Assembly: GCA_023389155.1 (NCBI GenBank)
Contig: JAEWEV010000022.1
Coordinates: forward strand, 1 to 64,000
DNA from: Pseudomonadota bacterium
GTDB taxonomy: Bacteria; Pseudomonadota; Gammaproteobacteria; Burkholderiales; Burkholderiaceae_B
Direction: 5' to 3'
DNA length: 64,000 bases
Every line of letters starts with the position of its first letter. The stretch's first letter is position 1. The translations under genes were made by a program, and so were the position numbers. Positions 35,857 through 44,383 of this stretch are shown here, piece after piece. The notes beneath the pieces were generated by a model. That model saw only the letters and a program-made list of their open reading frames with translations, was not told the DNA's origin and did no database searches.

Positions 35857-37015
35857 CAGACTCTCCTGGTTGCTCGACGTGGACCGGGACTCGTTGTGCC
35901 AGTGCACACAGAAGCTCGTAGGCAATTGTACCTGCCGATGCCGCCACATCGTCGATATGCGGGCCATTATTACCCCATAGGGTAACCCAGTCGCCCACTG
36001 CGGCGTCTGGTACCGGATCAAGATCGACAGTGAGCATGTCCATGGATATGCGCCCTGCCAACTGGGTTGGCACGCCGTTGACCCACGCAGGGGTACCTGA
36101 AGGCGCACTGCGCGGATAGCCGTCTGCGTAGCCGCAGGCCACCACGCCAATGCGCATATCACGCGTTGCCGTATAGGTGGAGCCATATCCCACGCTTTGT
36201 CCTTCTTTCACGTGCTGGATGGAAATCAGGCGCGCCTGCAGCGTCATGGTCTGGCGCAGACCGAACTCATCGCCGGTAGTATTGGCAAACGGAGACGATC
36301 CATAAAGACAGATGCCGGGACGGACCCAGTTTTCCGTCTCACCAACGCCCAGCTGCGGATAGCGCAGGATTGCCGCAGAGTTGCACAGGCTGATACTCCC
36401 CGGGTTGCTGCCGATGGTTTCGCGAAAGCGTTGCACCGGTTCGTCAACCGCACCCTGCGCACCATCGGCATCGGCAAAGTGCGTCATAAAGCCGATGCGG
36501 CCGACCTTGCCCTGCTGCTGGAGCGTAAGCAGATCCTGATGTGCCTGTGCAAACTGATGGGGGGCAAAGCCCAGCCGGTTCATGCCCGTGTTGATTTTCA
36601 GCAGCACATCCAGGGGCGTTGCCAGGGTTGTTGCCTGCAGCATGCGAATCTGTTCGGGGTGGTGAATCGTGCTAACTACCCGATTCTGCTGCATGACGGG
36701 CAGGTCCTGAGTCTCGAAAAAACCTTCTAGCATGAGCAATGGCCCTTTCCAGCCAGCGTCGCGACAGGTTACCGTTTCCTGCAAGTCCAGCATGGCCAGT
36801 CCATCGGCCTGGGCAAAGCCGCGAATCCCGTTAGCCAGCCCATGGCCGTAGGCATTGGCCTTGATGACCGCCCAAATGTAAGTCGCGCCAGACTGCTGCC
36901 CGCCGCCTTCGGACGCTGCAGATCCCTGCCGTGCGTTGTCAAGATACTGCCGGATGATGCTCAGGTTATGTGACATGGCCGGCAGTGATATCACTGCGCG
37001 AATGGGACGCGGCAT
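35846..37015 (-). CDS. alr: alanine racemase
   Basis: 389 residues. It is a pyridoxal-phosphate enzyme making D-alanine for peptidoglycan. The PLP lysine is in VIKANAYGHG near residue 51, and the catalytic Tyr region is SVGYGSTYTA in the C-terminal beta domain. A ~20-residue Gly/Gln/Ser-rich insert (SAASEGGGQQSG) before the first block is not usual. It is divergent from hpnC, with 84 bases between the starts. Confidence 0.95.
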   Translation of the reverse strand: MPRPIRAVISLPAMSHNLSIIRQYLDNARQGSAASEGGGQQSGATYIWAVIKANAYGHGLANGIRGFAQADGLAMLDLQETVTCRDAGWKGPLLMLEGFFETQDLPVMQQNRVVSTIHHPEQIRMLQATTLATPLDVLLKINTGMNRLGFAPHQFAQAHQDLLTLQQQGKVGRIGFMTHFADADGAQGAVDEPVQRFRETIGSNPGSISLCNSAAILRYPQLGVGETENWVRPGICLYGSSPFANTTGDEFGLRQTMTLQARLISIQHVKEGQSVGYGSTYTATRDMRIGVVACGYADGYPRSAPSGTPAWVNGVPTQLAGRISMDMLTVDLDPVPDAAVGDWVTLWGNNGPHIDDVAASAGTIAYELLCALAQRVPVHVEQPGESVEE

Positions 37016-37065
37016 GGTGTGGCTCCACAGTTCAATTTCGTCATACGGGAAGGATCAGCGTAAAT

Positions 37066-37071
37066 TATAAT
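37066..37071 (+). promoter_or_regulatory. -10 element between alr and hpnC
   Basis: A perfect TATAAT lies 29 bases before the hpnC ATG. It is part of the palindrome ATTATAAT, so it could serve hpnC or alr. No good -35 is visible at 16-18 bases on either strand. Confidence 0.35.
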
Positions 37072-37099
37072 CATTGCTTGATCACATTAGCGCGTATTC

Positions 37100-37945
37100 A
37101 TGTCCGTTGACCATTATGAAAACTTTCCGGTAGCCTCGCTGCTGCTGCCCCGTCACCTGCGCTCGGCAGTCACGGCGATTTACGCCTTTGCACGCCGCGC
37201 CGACGATATTGCCGATGAAGGCCAGGCCAGCGCCTCAGAGCGCCTGGCTACGCTGGATGCGTTTGACCATGCCCTGTACCACATGCAGGCCAATGATTTT
37301 GCAGCGACCGATTTCGACAATGTGCCCATCCCCATCTTTCTGAATCTGCAACGTGAAATACGGCAACATGGGCTGCCGCTCGCTCCGCTACATGACCTGC
37401 TAGTGGCTTTCCGGCAGGATGTTCACCACGCCCCCTTTCAGAACGATGCAGACCTGGAGGCCTATTGCCGCTACTCGGCCAATCCGGTAGGCAGATTGCT
37501 GCTGCATTTGTACCGGCAAACCGACCAGGAATCCTTGCGGCTTGCCGATAGAATTTGTACCGGTTTGCAACTGGTCAACTTCTGGCAGGACATTGCCATT
37601 GACACCCGGCGCCACCGCTATTACCTGCCTGCCGACAGGCTTGCCGCGCACGGCATGAGCCACAAAGATCTGGATAACGGGCAACTGAATGAGCGCTGGC
37701 CACGGTTAATGCGGGAAAATACGGCGTTTGCACGTAAAATACTGCTTGCCGGTGCGCCACTCTGCACACGCCTGCGCGGCCGACCAGGCCTGGAACTCAG
37801 AATGATTGTCCAGGGCGGTCTGCGCATCCTGGAGAAAATCGACATCGTTGCGGGCGACGTCTTTCACCACCGACCAACACTGAATAAAAAAGACTGGGCC
37901 GTTATTGCATGGCGCAGCGTACGAAAACCTCACTATGACACCTGA
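37100..37945 (+). CDS. hpnC: hydroxysqualene synthase HpnC
   Basis: 281 residues, a trans-prenyltransferase of the squalene/phytoene synthase fold. The two Asp-rich motifs are RADDIADEG near residue 36 and NFWQDIAIDTRRHRYYLP near residue 160. With HpnD and HpnE it forms the three-enzyme bacterial route from farnesyl diphosphate to squalene: HpnD makes presqualene diphosphate, HpnC converts it to hydroxysqualene and HpnE reduces that. Assignment rests on the gene order hpnC-hpnD-hpnE. It overlaps hpnD by 11 bases. Confidence 0.93.
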   Translation: MSVDHYENFPVASLLLPRHLRSAVTAIYAFARRADDIADEGQASASERLATLDAFDHALYHMQANDFAATDFDNVPIPIFLNLQREIRQHGLPLAPLHDLLVAFRQDVHHAPFQNDADLEAYCRYSANPVGRLLLHLYRQTDQESLRLADRICTGLQLVNFWQDIAIDTRRHRYYLPADRLAAHGMSHKDLDNGQLNERWPRLMRENTAFARKILLAGAPLCTRLRGRPGLELRMIVQGGLRILEKIDIVAGDVFHHRPTLNKKDWAVIAWRSVRKPHYDT

Positions 37946-38816
37946 CCAATATTGCCAAGAGAAAGCGGCGCGCAGCGGTTCGAGCTTTTACTATGCCTTC
38001 CTGTTTCTGCCTGCCGATCAGCGCCGGGCCATCACAGCCGTGTACGCCTTTTGCCGGGAAGTGGACGATGTGGTCGACGAATGCACCGATCCTTCGGTGG
38101 CACGCATCAAACTGGCCTGGTGGAGCAAGGAAATTCACAGCCTGTTCGAAGGACATGCCGAACATCCCGTTGCCCAGGCCTTAAAGCCCCATCTGGAGGC
38201 ATTCGGCCTGCGTGAAGAACAGTTCCAGGCCATTATCGATGGCATGGAAATGGATCTGGACCAAACGCGTTACATGGACTGGCCCGGCCTGCGCAAATAC
38301 TGCTGGCATGTCGCAGGCGTCGTCGGCCAGCTCTCGGCTCAGATCTTTACGTACAAAAACGGCGAGACGCCCGCCTACGCCGAAAAGCTCGGACTTGCCC
38401 TGCAAATGACAAACATCATTCGTGATGTAGGTGACGATGCGCGGCGCGGTCGCATCTATTTGCCCATCGATGATCTGCAGAAACACAATGTCAAGGCCGC
38501 CGATATCCTGAACAGCCGCGAAAGCGATGACTTTCGTGGCCTGATGGCGTTCCAGACAGCGCGCGCGCGCCGGCTTTACCGCGAGGCGCTGGAACTGCTG
38601 CACGAAGAAGACCGTCGTGCCCAGCGGCCGGGACTGATGATGGCCGCCATTTATTACACGCTGCTGTGCGAAATTGAAAAAGATGGCTGGCCGGTTCTGA
38701 CCAGCCGCATTTCCCTGACGCCCCTGCGAAAACTCATTATCGCCTGGAAAATCTGGGTAGGTGGCGGCAAGGGCTTTATCCGTAAAATGCGGGCGCTGGA
38801 TGTCCAGAAATCCTGA
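37935..38816 (+). CDS. hpnD: presqualene diphosphate synthase HpnD
   Basis: 293 residues. The Asp-rich motifs are REVDDVVDE near residue 48 and NIIRDVGDDARRGRIYLP near residue 165, both needed to bind diphosphate through Mg. It condenses two farnesyl diphosphates. ATG 37935 is the first codon of the conserved region (MTPDQYCQEKAARSGSSFYY). It overlaps hpnC by 11 and hpnE by 17 bases. Confidence 0.94.
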   Translation: MTPDQYCQEKAARSGSSFYYAFLFLPADQRRAITAVYAFCREVDDVVDECTDPSVARIKLAWWSKEIHSLFEGHAEHPVAQALKPHLEAFGLREEQFQAIIDGMEMDLDQTRYMDWPGLRKYCWHVAGVVGQLSAQIFTYKNGETPAYAEKLGLALQMTNIIRDVGDDARRGRIYLPIDDLQKHNVKAADILNSRESDDFRGLMAFQTARARRLYREALELLHEEDRRAQRPGLMMAAIYYTLLCEIEKDGWPVLTSRISLTPLRKLIIAWKIWVGGGKGFIRKMRALDVQKS

Positions 38817-40362
38817 GCGCAGAAGACACCCGCCGCGCGTTGCGATAATCGGCGCAGGGTGGGCAGGTCTTGCCGCCGCCTTTACGCTGAAACGTGCCGG
38901 CTGGCATGCAGAAGTCTTTGAACAGTCTCCAGTATTGGGTGGTCGTGCACGCAAGGCTGTCATTCCACGGCGCGGAGTGACACTGGATAACGGGCAACAT
39001 CTCTTGATTGGCGCCTATCGTCACGTGCTAAAGCTAATGCAGGAGATCGGCGTCGATCCTGAAAACGTTTTGCTGCGTGTGCCCCTGCAGTTGCGTTCCC
39101 TGGATGGTCGGCTGTGCCTGGCGGCTAACACGGCCCATCCTCGCTCCGTGCGTCTGCCCATGGCGATTTTGGGAATGAAGGGACTGCGCGCAGTACAGAA
39201 GTTTTCTCTGGTCCGTGCGTTATTTCGATTGCAATTGAATGACTGGCGGGTTGCGCCCGATACCACTGTGCTGGAATGGTTACAGGGCAAGCGGCAGCCA
39301 GCTTTACTGACCAAGCTATTCTGGGAGCCGCTATGCGTTGCCATGCTCAACACTCCCATTACCGACGCTTCGATGGCACAGTTTGCCCGCGTTCTGAAGG
39401 ACAGCCTGGCAGCCGGCCCCGAGGCTTCCGACCTGATTTTCCCCCGCGTAGATTTAAGTGCGCTGTGGCCAGAAGCCTTGTTATCGCAATTGACAATTCA
39501 CACCAATAGTCCCGTGCGCCGCATAAATGCGACATCGGCAGGCTACCGACTTTACACAGGAGATCGGCAACCTTTGCCCGCAAACGATCAGGCTGTGCAT
39601 AAGGCAGATCCAAACAGCGACGTTGAATCGGTGTTTGATGTTGTCATCCTTGCTACCCCTCCTCTGGTCTGCCATCGCCTGTTGTCAGGTATGCAGCAGG
39701 ACGCCGCTGCGCAAGGTATATCCATTCGCAATCACACCCAAGATCCGACTTCTGAATGCGACGAACTATCGCAGGCAAACGATACAGAAATCCCGACTTT
39801 GATGCACCGGCTACGCCGTTTTCAGTATCACGCCATTGCCACGCTGACGGTTTTTCTGGAAACACCGTTTCCTCTGGATGGCAATATGTATTTGCTCAGG
39901 GAAGATCGCGAGCGTGGCTTTGATGGGCAATGGCTGTTCAACCGCAGCCGGTTCATGCACACCGACTCCGTGCGGGTTGATGCCACAGATCGCCCTAATG
40001 AAGGCTCAGCGCGGCCTGATTTGCCTCATGCTATTTCAGTTGTCATCAGCCATGCAGATCATCTGGCAGGCACTCCCAGGGACAATATCGCCCGCGCGAT
40101 ACTTGAACAGATTCGAAGCCAGCTACCCGCCAGTGTTACCCTGCCCCAGGTGCTGGGCCATGAGCTCATCATGGAAAAGCGAGCCACTTTTGCCGCCACG
40201 CCAGGACTGGCGCGACCCGGTAACGCGACACCATACGCCGGAGTGTATCTTGCAGGCGACTGGACCGATACCGGCTATCCGGGCGTGCTCGAGGGTGCGG
40301 TACTTAGCGGAATGTCGGCCGCTCGTGCAGTGCAGGCCGAATTGGCTGAACACCAGACCTGA
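38800..40362 (+). CDS. hpnE: hydroxysqualene dehydroxylase HpnE
   Basis: 520 residues, longer than the ~420-450 usual for the family. The FAD-binding site is VAIIGAGWAGLAAAF near residue 14, and the C-terminal flavin motif is YLAGDWTDTGYPGVLEGAV. The extra length lies mainly around residues 240-350, where a hydrophilic stretch interrupts the conserved amine-oxidase fold, with another insertion near 395-410. ATG 38800 is chosen because the FAD motif follows at once. No cyclase gene follows. Confidence 0.9.
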   Translation: MSRNPERRRHPPRVAIIGAGWAGLAAAFTLKRAGWHAEVFEQSPVLGGRARKAVIPRRGVTLDNGQHLLIGAYRHVLKLMQEIGVDPENVLLRVPLQLRSLDGRLCLAANTAHPRSVRLPMAILGMKGLRAVQKFSLVRALFRLQLNDWRVAPDTTVLEWLQGKRQPALLTKLFWEPLCVAMLNTPITDASMAQFARVLKDSLAAGPEASDLIFPRVDLSALWPEALLSQLTIHTNSPVRRINATSAGYRLYTGDRQPLPANDQAVHKADPNSDVESVFDVVILATPPLVCHRLLSGMQQDAAAQGISIRNHTQDPTSECDELSQANDTEIPTLMHRLRRFQYHAIATLTVFLETPFPLDGNMYLLREDRERGFDGQWLFNRSRFMHTDSVRVDATDRPNEGSARPDLPHAISVVISHADHLAGTPRDNIARAILEQIRSQLPASVTLPQVLGHELIMEKRATFAATPGLARPGNATPYAGVYLAGDWTDTGYPGVLEGAVLSGMSAARAVQAELAEHQT

Positions 40363-40479
40363 TAATACCCACCCGGCTCACGCAGGACCAAATTTCTCAC
40401 GCCAGGCATGAAAACGCCCGTCCGGTGCATCTGCGTGGTCTGCCGTCCCGAGCCCTGCCCATCTGGGAGCATCGCATAT

Positions 40480-42264
40480 TCAGTCTTGCAGTGTTCGCCT
40501 GCGTTTCATCTTCATGAGAGTCGAGCGATCATGCGTTTCCATGTTCAGGCGATGCCGCACGCGCATCAGGTCTTTCCAGCCAATGTAGCCGATGAGGGTA
40601 TCATCTGCACGCGAGACTACCGGGAGATGGGCGATATTGGCAGTAACCAGCTTGTCGACCAGCCCTGCCAGGTATTCGTCGGGATAGGCAAGCGTAATTT
40701 TCCTGCCTCGCAGCAGTTCGCCCAGGGTCTGATTACGATGCTTGCCCGCGCGACGCCAAGCGAGTACCGAAGGTGGATCTACAATACCAAGCACATTACC
40801 CTTGTCGTCGACAACCGGAAAACTGGGATGCCGAGTATCCGGTGCTGTCAGAAAACGGACTGCGCCATGAAGCGTCATGCTGGCCGGAACGTGTATCACA
40901 TCGGTAGTCATGACGTCACGTACATGAGTCAGTTCAAATGGATCTACCCGGTATTCACGCACAATATGATGGCCGCGACGGGCGATTTTTTCGGTCAGAA
41001 TGGAACGTTTCATGAGCAGAACCGTTGCTGCATGCGCGGTCACGCAGGCCACAATTAACGGAAATATCGCATGAACATTTCCAGTCAGTTCAACTGCAAA
41101 AAAAGTGGACGTCAGCGGCGCCCGCATGGTGCCGCCCATCATGGCTGCCATGGCCAGCAGCGCCCAGAAACCCGGGCTGGCATCGGGCAGAAATCCGCCC
41201 AGTGCAGCACCCAGGGCGCCTCCCATAATCAGCAGCGGAGCCAGAACACCACCCGAGGTGCCCGAACCCAACGCAACCGACCAGATCACTGCCTTTACGA
41301 CAAGCAGTGTCACGGCCGCCACGCCAAGCATCTGTCCACTGAGCATATCAGCGATGTTTTGATAGCCCACGCCCAGTGCACGCGGGTCGAACAGCCCGCC
41401 TATCCCGACCACCAGACCGCCGATCATCGGCCACCACATCCAGTGTATGGGCAGTCGCTGAAAGCCATCTTCGCACGCATAGACCAGCTGAGTAAGCAGT
41501 CCCGAAAGCAGACCGGCGGCGATGCCGATAGCGATCCAGCCAGCAAAGGCAGGCAATGTGGTCACCATTAACCCTTCAAATGGGAAAAGCGCACCCGACA
41601 TACCGAGCAGACTGCGCCCCACCTCTGCGACTGCCGCAGCCACTGCTACCGGAAGAAAACTGCGCGGGCTCCATTCGAAGAGCAACAGTTCGACCGCAAG
41701 CATGATGGCCGCTATCGGCGTACCAAACACAGTTGTCATACCTGCTGCGGCACCCGCCACCAGCAGCGTTTTTCGTTCATTATCAGAAACCGGCAGCACC
41801 TGCGCAATCAGCGAGCCAATAGCGCCACCCGTCATGATGATCGGGCCTTCTGCGCCAAACGGCCCACCGGTACCAATAGCAATAGCGGATGAAAGGGGTT
41901 TGAGCACAGCGACCTTTGCATCCAGGCGCGAGCGCCCCAGCAGAATGGCCTCAATGGCCTCGGGAATACCATGTCCGCGAATTTTTTCACTGCCATACCG
42001 GGCGATCAGTCCAATCAGCAGCGAACCCACTACCGGAACCAGGACTGCCCACCAGCCCAGGGAACTCTCTCCGAGTTGTCGCTCGTCCAGAGAAAAACTG
42101 CCGAAATAGGCCAGATTGGTGCATAGCCGGATCAGCTTCAGGAGCAGGATACCGGCGAACATCGCAACAATGGCGACTGGCACGGCGATGGCGATGATGT
42201 AAAGCACTCGCTTATCCGTTGAGAAATCGCTGAGCTGACGATCACGGATGTGTTTAATGGTCAT
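40480..42264 (-). CDS. CLC-type chloride channel or antiporter with CBS pair
   Basis: 594 residues. The CLC fold spans about 20-435 with the selectivity-filter motifs GHGIPEAIEA, GAEGPIIMTGG (its Glu corresponds to the gating Glu) and GTSGGVLAPLL. A Glu in MLAVELLLFEW matches the inner proton-pathway Glu region, which favours an antiporter, though this is an inference. Two CBS domains (about 445-590) may sense nucleotides. ATG 42264 replaces a TTG at 42288 that lacks a ribosome site. It is divergent from a marR gene with a perfect palindrome in its likely promoter. Confidence 0.92.
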   Translation of the reverse strand: MTIKHIRDRQLSDFSTDKRVLYIIAIAVPVAIVAMFAGILLLKLIRLCTNLAYFGSFSLDERQLGESSLGWWAVLVPVVGSLLIGLIARYGSEKIRGHGIPEAIEAILLGRSRLDAKVAVLKPLSSAIAIGTGGPFGAEGPIIMTGGAIGSLIAQVLPVSDNERKTLLVAGAAAGMTTVFGTPIAAIMLAVELLLFEWSPRSFLPVAVAAAVAEVGRSLLGMSGALFPFEGLMVTTLPAFAGWIAIGIAAGLLSGLLTQLVYACEDGFQRLPIHWMWWPMIGGLVVGIGGLFDPRALGVGYQNIADMLSGQMLGVAAVTLLVVKAVIWSVALGSGTSGGVLAPLLIMGGALGAALGGFLPDASPGFWALLAMAAMMGGTMRAPLTSTFFAVELTGNVHAIFPLIVACVTAHAATVLLMKRSILTEKIARRGHHIVREYRVDPFELTHVRDVMTTDVIHVPASMTLHGAVRFLTAPDTRHPSFPVVDDKGNVLGIVDPPSVLAWRRAGKHRNQTLGELLRGRKITLAYPDEYLAGLVDKLVTANIAHLPVVSRADDTLIGYIGWKDLMRVRHRLNMETHDRSTLMKMKRRRTLQD

Positions 42265-42354
42265 GGATAAAGAGGCTGGCGCTGACAAAGCACAGGCTTG
42301 AGCACTGCGTCAGACACACGTTCAAATGAAAAACCGGGTTCATGGAAGGCGCAA

Positions 42355-42384
42355 ATTATATCGTAATACGATATAAATAATCAA
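42355..42384 (-). promoter_or_regulatory. predicted promoter of the CLC gene
   Basis: On the minus strand TTGATT (42384-42379) and TATAAT (42360-42355) are separated by 18 bases. The palindrome at 42356-42376 fills the spacer and overlaps the -10, so a repressor bound there would block transcription. Confidence 0.6.
42356..42376. promoter_or_regulatory. perfect inverted repeat, likely MarR operator
   Basis: Arms TTATATCGTA and TACGATATAA are exact inverted copies around a single A. MarR-family dimers bind palindromes of this size, and a MarR gene starts 68 bases away. It lies within the predicted CLC promoter. Confidence 0.75.
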
Positions 42385-42443
42385 ATGCGTATCTGATAAA
42401 CTGATAAATTCCGAGTTTTCCAGTAAAAGAGCTGCAAACCAAC

Positions 42444-42893
42444 ATGCCTCAAACTTCCCTTGACCTAGACGATTACACAGCCCTGGCTGAATTCCGCTAT
42501 CTGATTCGCTGTTTCATGGAGTTCAGTGAGGAACGCGCGAAGTCCGTCGGACTCACGCCCAGACAGCATCAGGCGCTGCTGGTCATTAAAGGATTTGGCA
42601 AAGGAAAACCCATCTCTGTGGGCACGCTGGCCGACCGTCTCCGAATCAAACCCCATAGTGCCGCTGAACTGGCCAACCGATTGGGCGAAAGTGGCCTGAT
42701 TGACCGTGTGACAGACACGGCAGATCAGCGCAAGGTGCTCCTGCAGCTGACCTCGTTGGCACAGGAACAGCTGGCAGCCCTGTCAGTTGCCCACAAGGAC
42801 GAACTTTCCCGCATTGAACCTATGCTCAAACGCGTTCTGGCCAGGAGCGAAGCCTGGAAGCACAACGGGCGAGCGGAACATGAGAACGCGTGA
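42444..42893 (+). CDS. MarR-family transcriptional regulator
   Basis: 149 residues. A winged helix is recognisable from LTPRQHQALLVIKGF through ISVGTLADRLRIKPHSAAELANRL to the wing LIDRVTDTADQRKVLLQLT with its conserved D-x-R pattern. It binds DNA as a dimer and usually represses its own and a divergent gene. The palindrome upstream is a good candidate operator. It ends 8 bases before the convergent nnrS stop. The signal it senses is unknown. Confidence 0.93.
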   Translation: MPQTSLDLDDYTALAEFRYLIRCFMEFSEERAKSVGLTPRQHQALLVIKGFGKGKPISVGTLADRLRIKPHSAAELANRLGESGLIDRVTDTADQRKVLLQLTSLAQEQLAALSVAHKDELSRIEPMLKRVLARSEAWKHNGRAEHENA

Positions 42894-42901
42894 ACGCGCC
42901 C

Positions 42902-44131
42902 TTATGATTTTTTTTCGGAAGGCCTGATCACAAGTCCGGGCATGGAATTCGGTTCTGCAGGTCGCGGCGCGACCAGAAGGGGTACGAAGCGGAAAAGATA
43001 AAGAGAAAATGCCGCGATCCAGGTTGCGGCCGCCAGATGCAGCATCGGAGTTGTCAGGCCAGGCAGCAATAATGCCAGCAGGCGTGCAACCGTAGCAACA
43101 AACACCAGCAGATAACTGCACACCATGCTACGGTCCGCCTTCAGTTGCCTGCCAGTATGACCCAGTGCGGTGCGAGTAATCATGCCAATGATCATGATCG
43201 AGAACCCGCCCATGGCAATGACATGCACATAGGTTGCCTGGCGCGCCATCCAGAGAGGCCGCCAGCCAAGAAAATACGCGGCAGCCAGCACCAGCCCGAC
43301 ACCCATGAAAAACCAGGCCAGATACAGCACCCAAAGCAGCGGAACCCTGACAACACGTTCCGGTTTCCATTGAATCAGCTGATATAGCGCGATCAGGCCG
43401 GCAACCGCGGCGCAGAGGGCAAGCAGCAGGTCCAGTCCCGTAATGGCGGCAAATACCGCGAGAGCACAGGCAACCAGCTGCACCTGTCCCGAACGTTCAT
43501 GCATGGGAATATTCAGCCCGGGAATGGCCCGGCTCGCAAAAAACGGGATCACACGACGCGCAATAAGCAAGGCGATAAATACCATGCAAAGAATGCCCGT
43601 GCGCAGGAAATCGCTCAACAATAGCGAACGCCCGCTGGCAATCGCCCACAGAAAAAGACCGTTGCTCACCCCCAGTAGCAGCACCGCCCACGGCAGCACA
43701 TAATTGCGTTTGCTGCGCGCTTTGAAAATCACACGCCAGAGGGCAGCCGCTGCAATCACATAGAACAGCGTATCTGCCAGCGCGCCGATCCAGAATGCGG
43801 CGGATCCTTCGAGCAAGTACGCAATGCGGGCGACCAGCCAGCACAGTGCAAGCCCCCCCAACGGCGCGCCCTTGACCGGATTGGTTCCGGTCCAGGTGGC
43901 GCTGGCCGTGGTCAGAAAGCCCACCGCAATGGTGGCGACAAATCCCCACAACATTTCATGCGCATGCCACCATACCCCACCCATGGTTCCGCGCAGCATC
44001 TGTGGCGCAAAAATCCATATGGCAATCGAAATAGCCGCCCAGGCCGCCCCGGCGATATACAGGGGACGAAAACCGAGAGACAGGAATGCGTGCAGCGAAA
44101 AACGAGTTTGAGTGGCAGAAATTGGACTCAT
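42902..44131 (-). CDS. nnrS: NnrS family membrane protein
   Basis: 409 residues, about 12 membrane segments. The opening FLSLGFRPLYIAGAAWA and WWHAHEMLWGF near residue 54, with His residues likely to hold heme or metal, are characteristic of NnrS. The family is associated with nitric-oxide stress and denitrification, and in Vibrio cholerae it relieves NO damage to iron pools. No nitrite or NO reductase gene is in the window. Its upstream region carries NsrR-like and FNR-like sites. Confidence 0.93.
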   Translation of the reverse strand: MSPISATQTRFSLHAFLSLGFRPLYIAGAAWAAISIAIWIFAPQMLRGTMGGVWWHAHEMLWGFVATIAVGFLTTASATWTGTNPVKGAPLGGLALCWLVARIAYLLEGSAAFWIGALADTLFYVIAAAALWRVIFKARSKRNYVLPWAVLLLGVSNGLFLWAIASGRSLLLSDFLRTGILCMVFIALLIARRVIPFFASRAIPGLNIPMHERSGQVQLVACALAVFAAITGLDLLLALCAAVAGLIALYQLIQWKPERVVRVPLLWVLYLAWFFMGVGLVLAAAYFLGWRPLWMARQATYVHVIAMGGFSIMIIGMITRTALGHTGRQLKADRSMVCSYLLVFVATVARLLALLLPGLTTPMLHLAAATWIAAFSLYLFRFVPLLVAPRPAEPNSMPGLVIRPSEKKS

Positions 44132-44157
44132 GGCGATCCGGATAATATGTGTCTTTT

Positions 44158-44180
44158 AACATGCATATTATATAAATCTT
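44158..44180 (-). promoter_or_regulatory. NsrR-like operator over the nnrS -10 region
   Basis: The minus strand has arms AAGATTTATAT and ATATGCATGTT around a single A, matching as an inverted repeat at 8 of 11 positions and resembling the NsrR pattern AAGATGYATTT. A TATAAT (44172-44167) lies inside it, 36 bases before the nnrS ATG. Confidence 0.55.
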
Positions 44181-44214
44181 ATAAAAAGAAAACAGCGATA
44201 TTGCACAATTGCAT

Positions 44215-44228
44215 TTGTCATAGATCAG
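44215..44228 (-). promoter_or_regulatory. FNR/DNR-like site upstream of nnrS
   Basis: The minus strand reads CTGATCTATGACAA, compared with the FNR pattern TTGAT-N4-ATCAA: seven of ten specified bases match. Its centre lies about 61 bases upstream of the start point expected from the TATAAT, a standard class I activator position. Confidence 0.45.
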
Positions 44229-44304
44229 ATTCTGCTTTCTGCCCACGCATATCGCACGACCATAATAACAATTCCTCTACCGACATACATGACGTGCAAA
44301 GGAG

Positions 44305-44335
44305 AAAGGGCCGACCCCTGCGGGTCGACCCTTTT
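44305..44335 (-). terminator. terminator after thrC
   Basis: AAAGGG-C-CGACCC pairs with GGGTCGACCCTTT with one mismatch around a CTGC loop. On the minus strand it is followed by a T/C-rich run; it lies about 50 bases past the thrC stop. Confidence 0.65.
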
Positions 44336-44383
44336 CGCTGCTTCGTTTTATGCTTTTTGTTTTACAGTCCGCATCTCATACGG

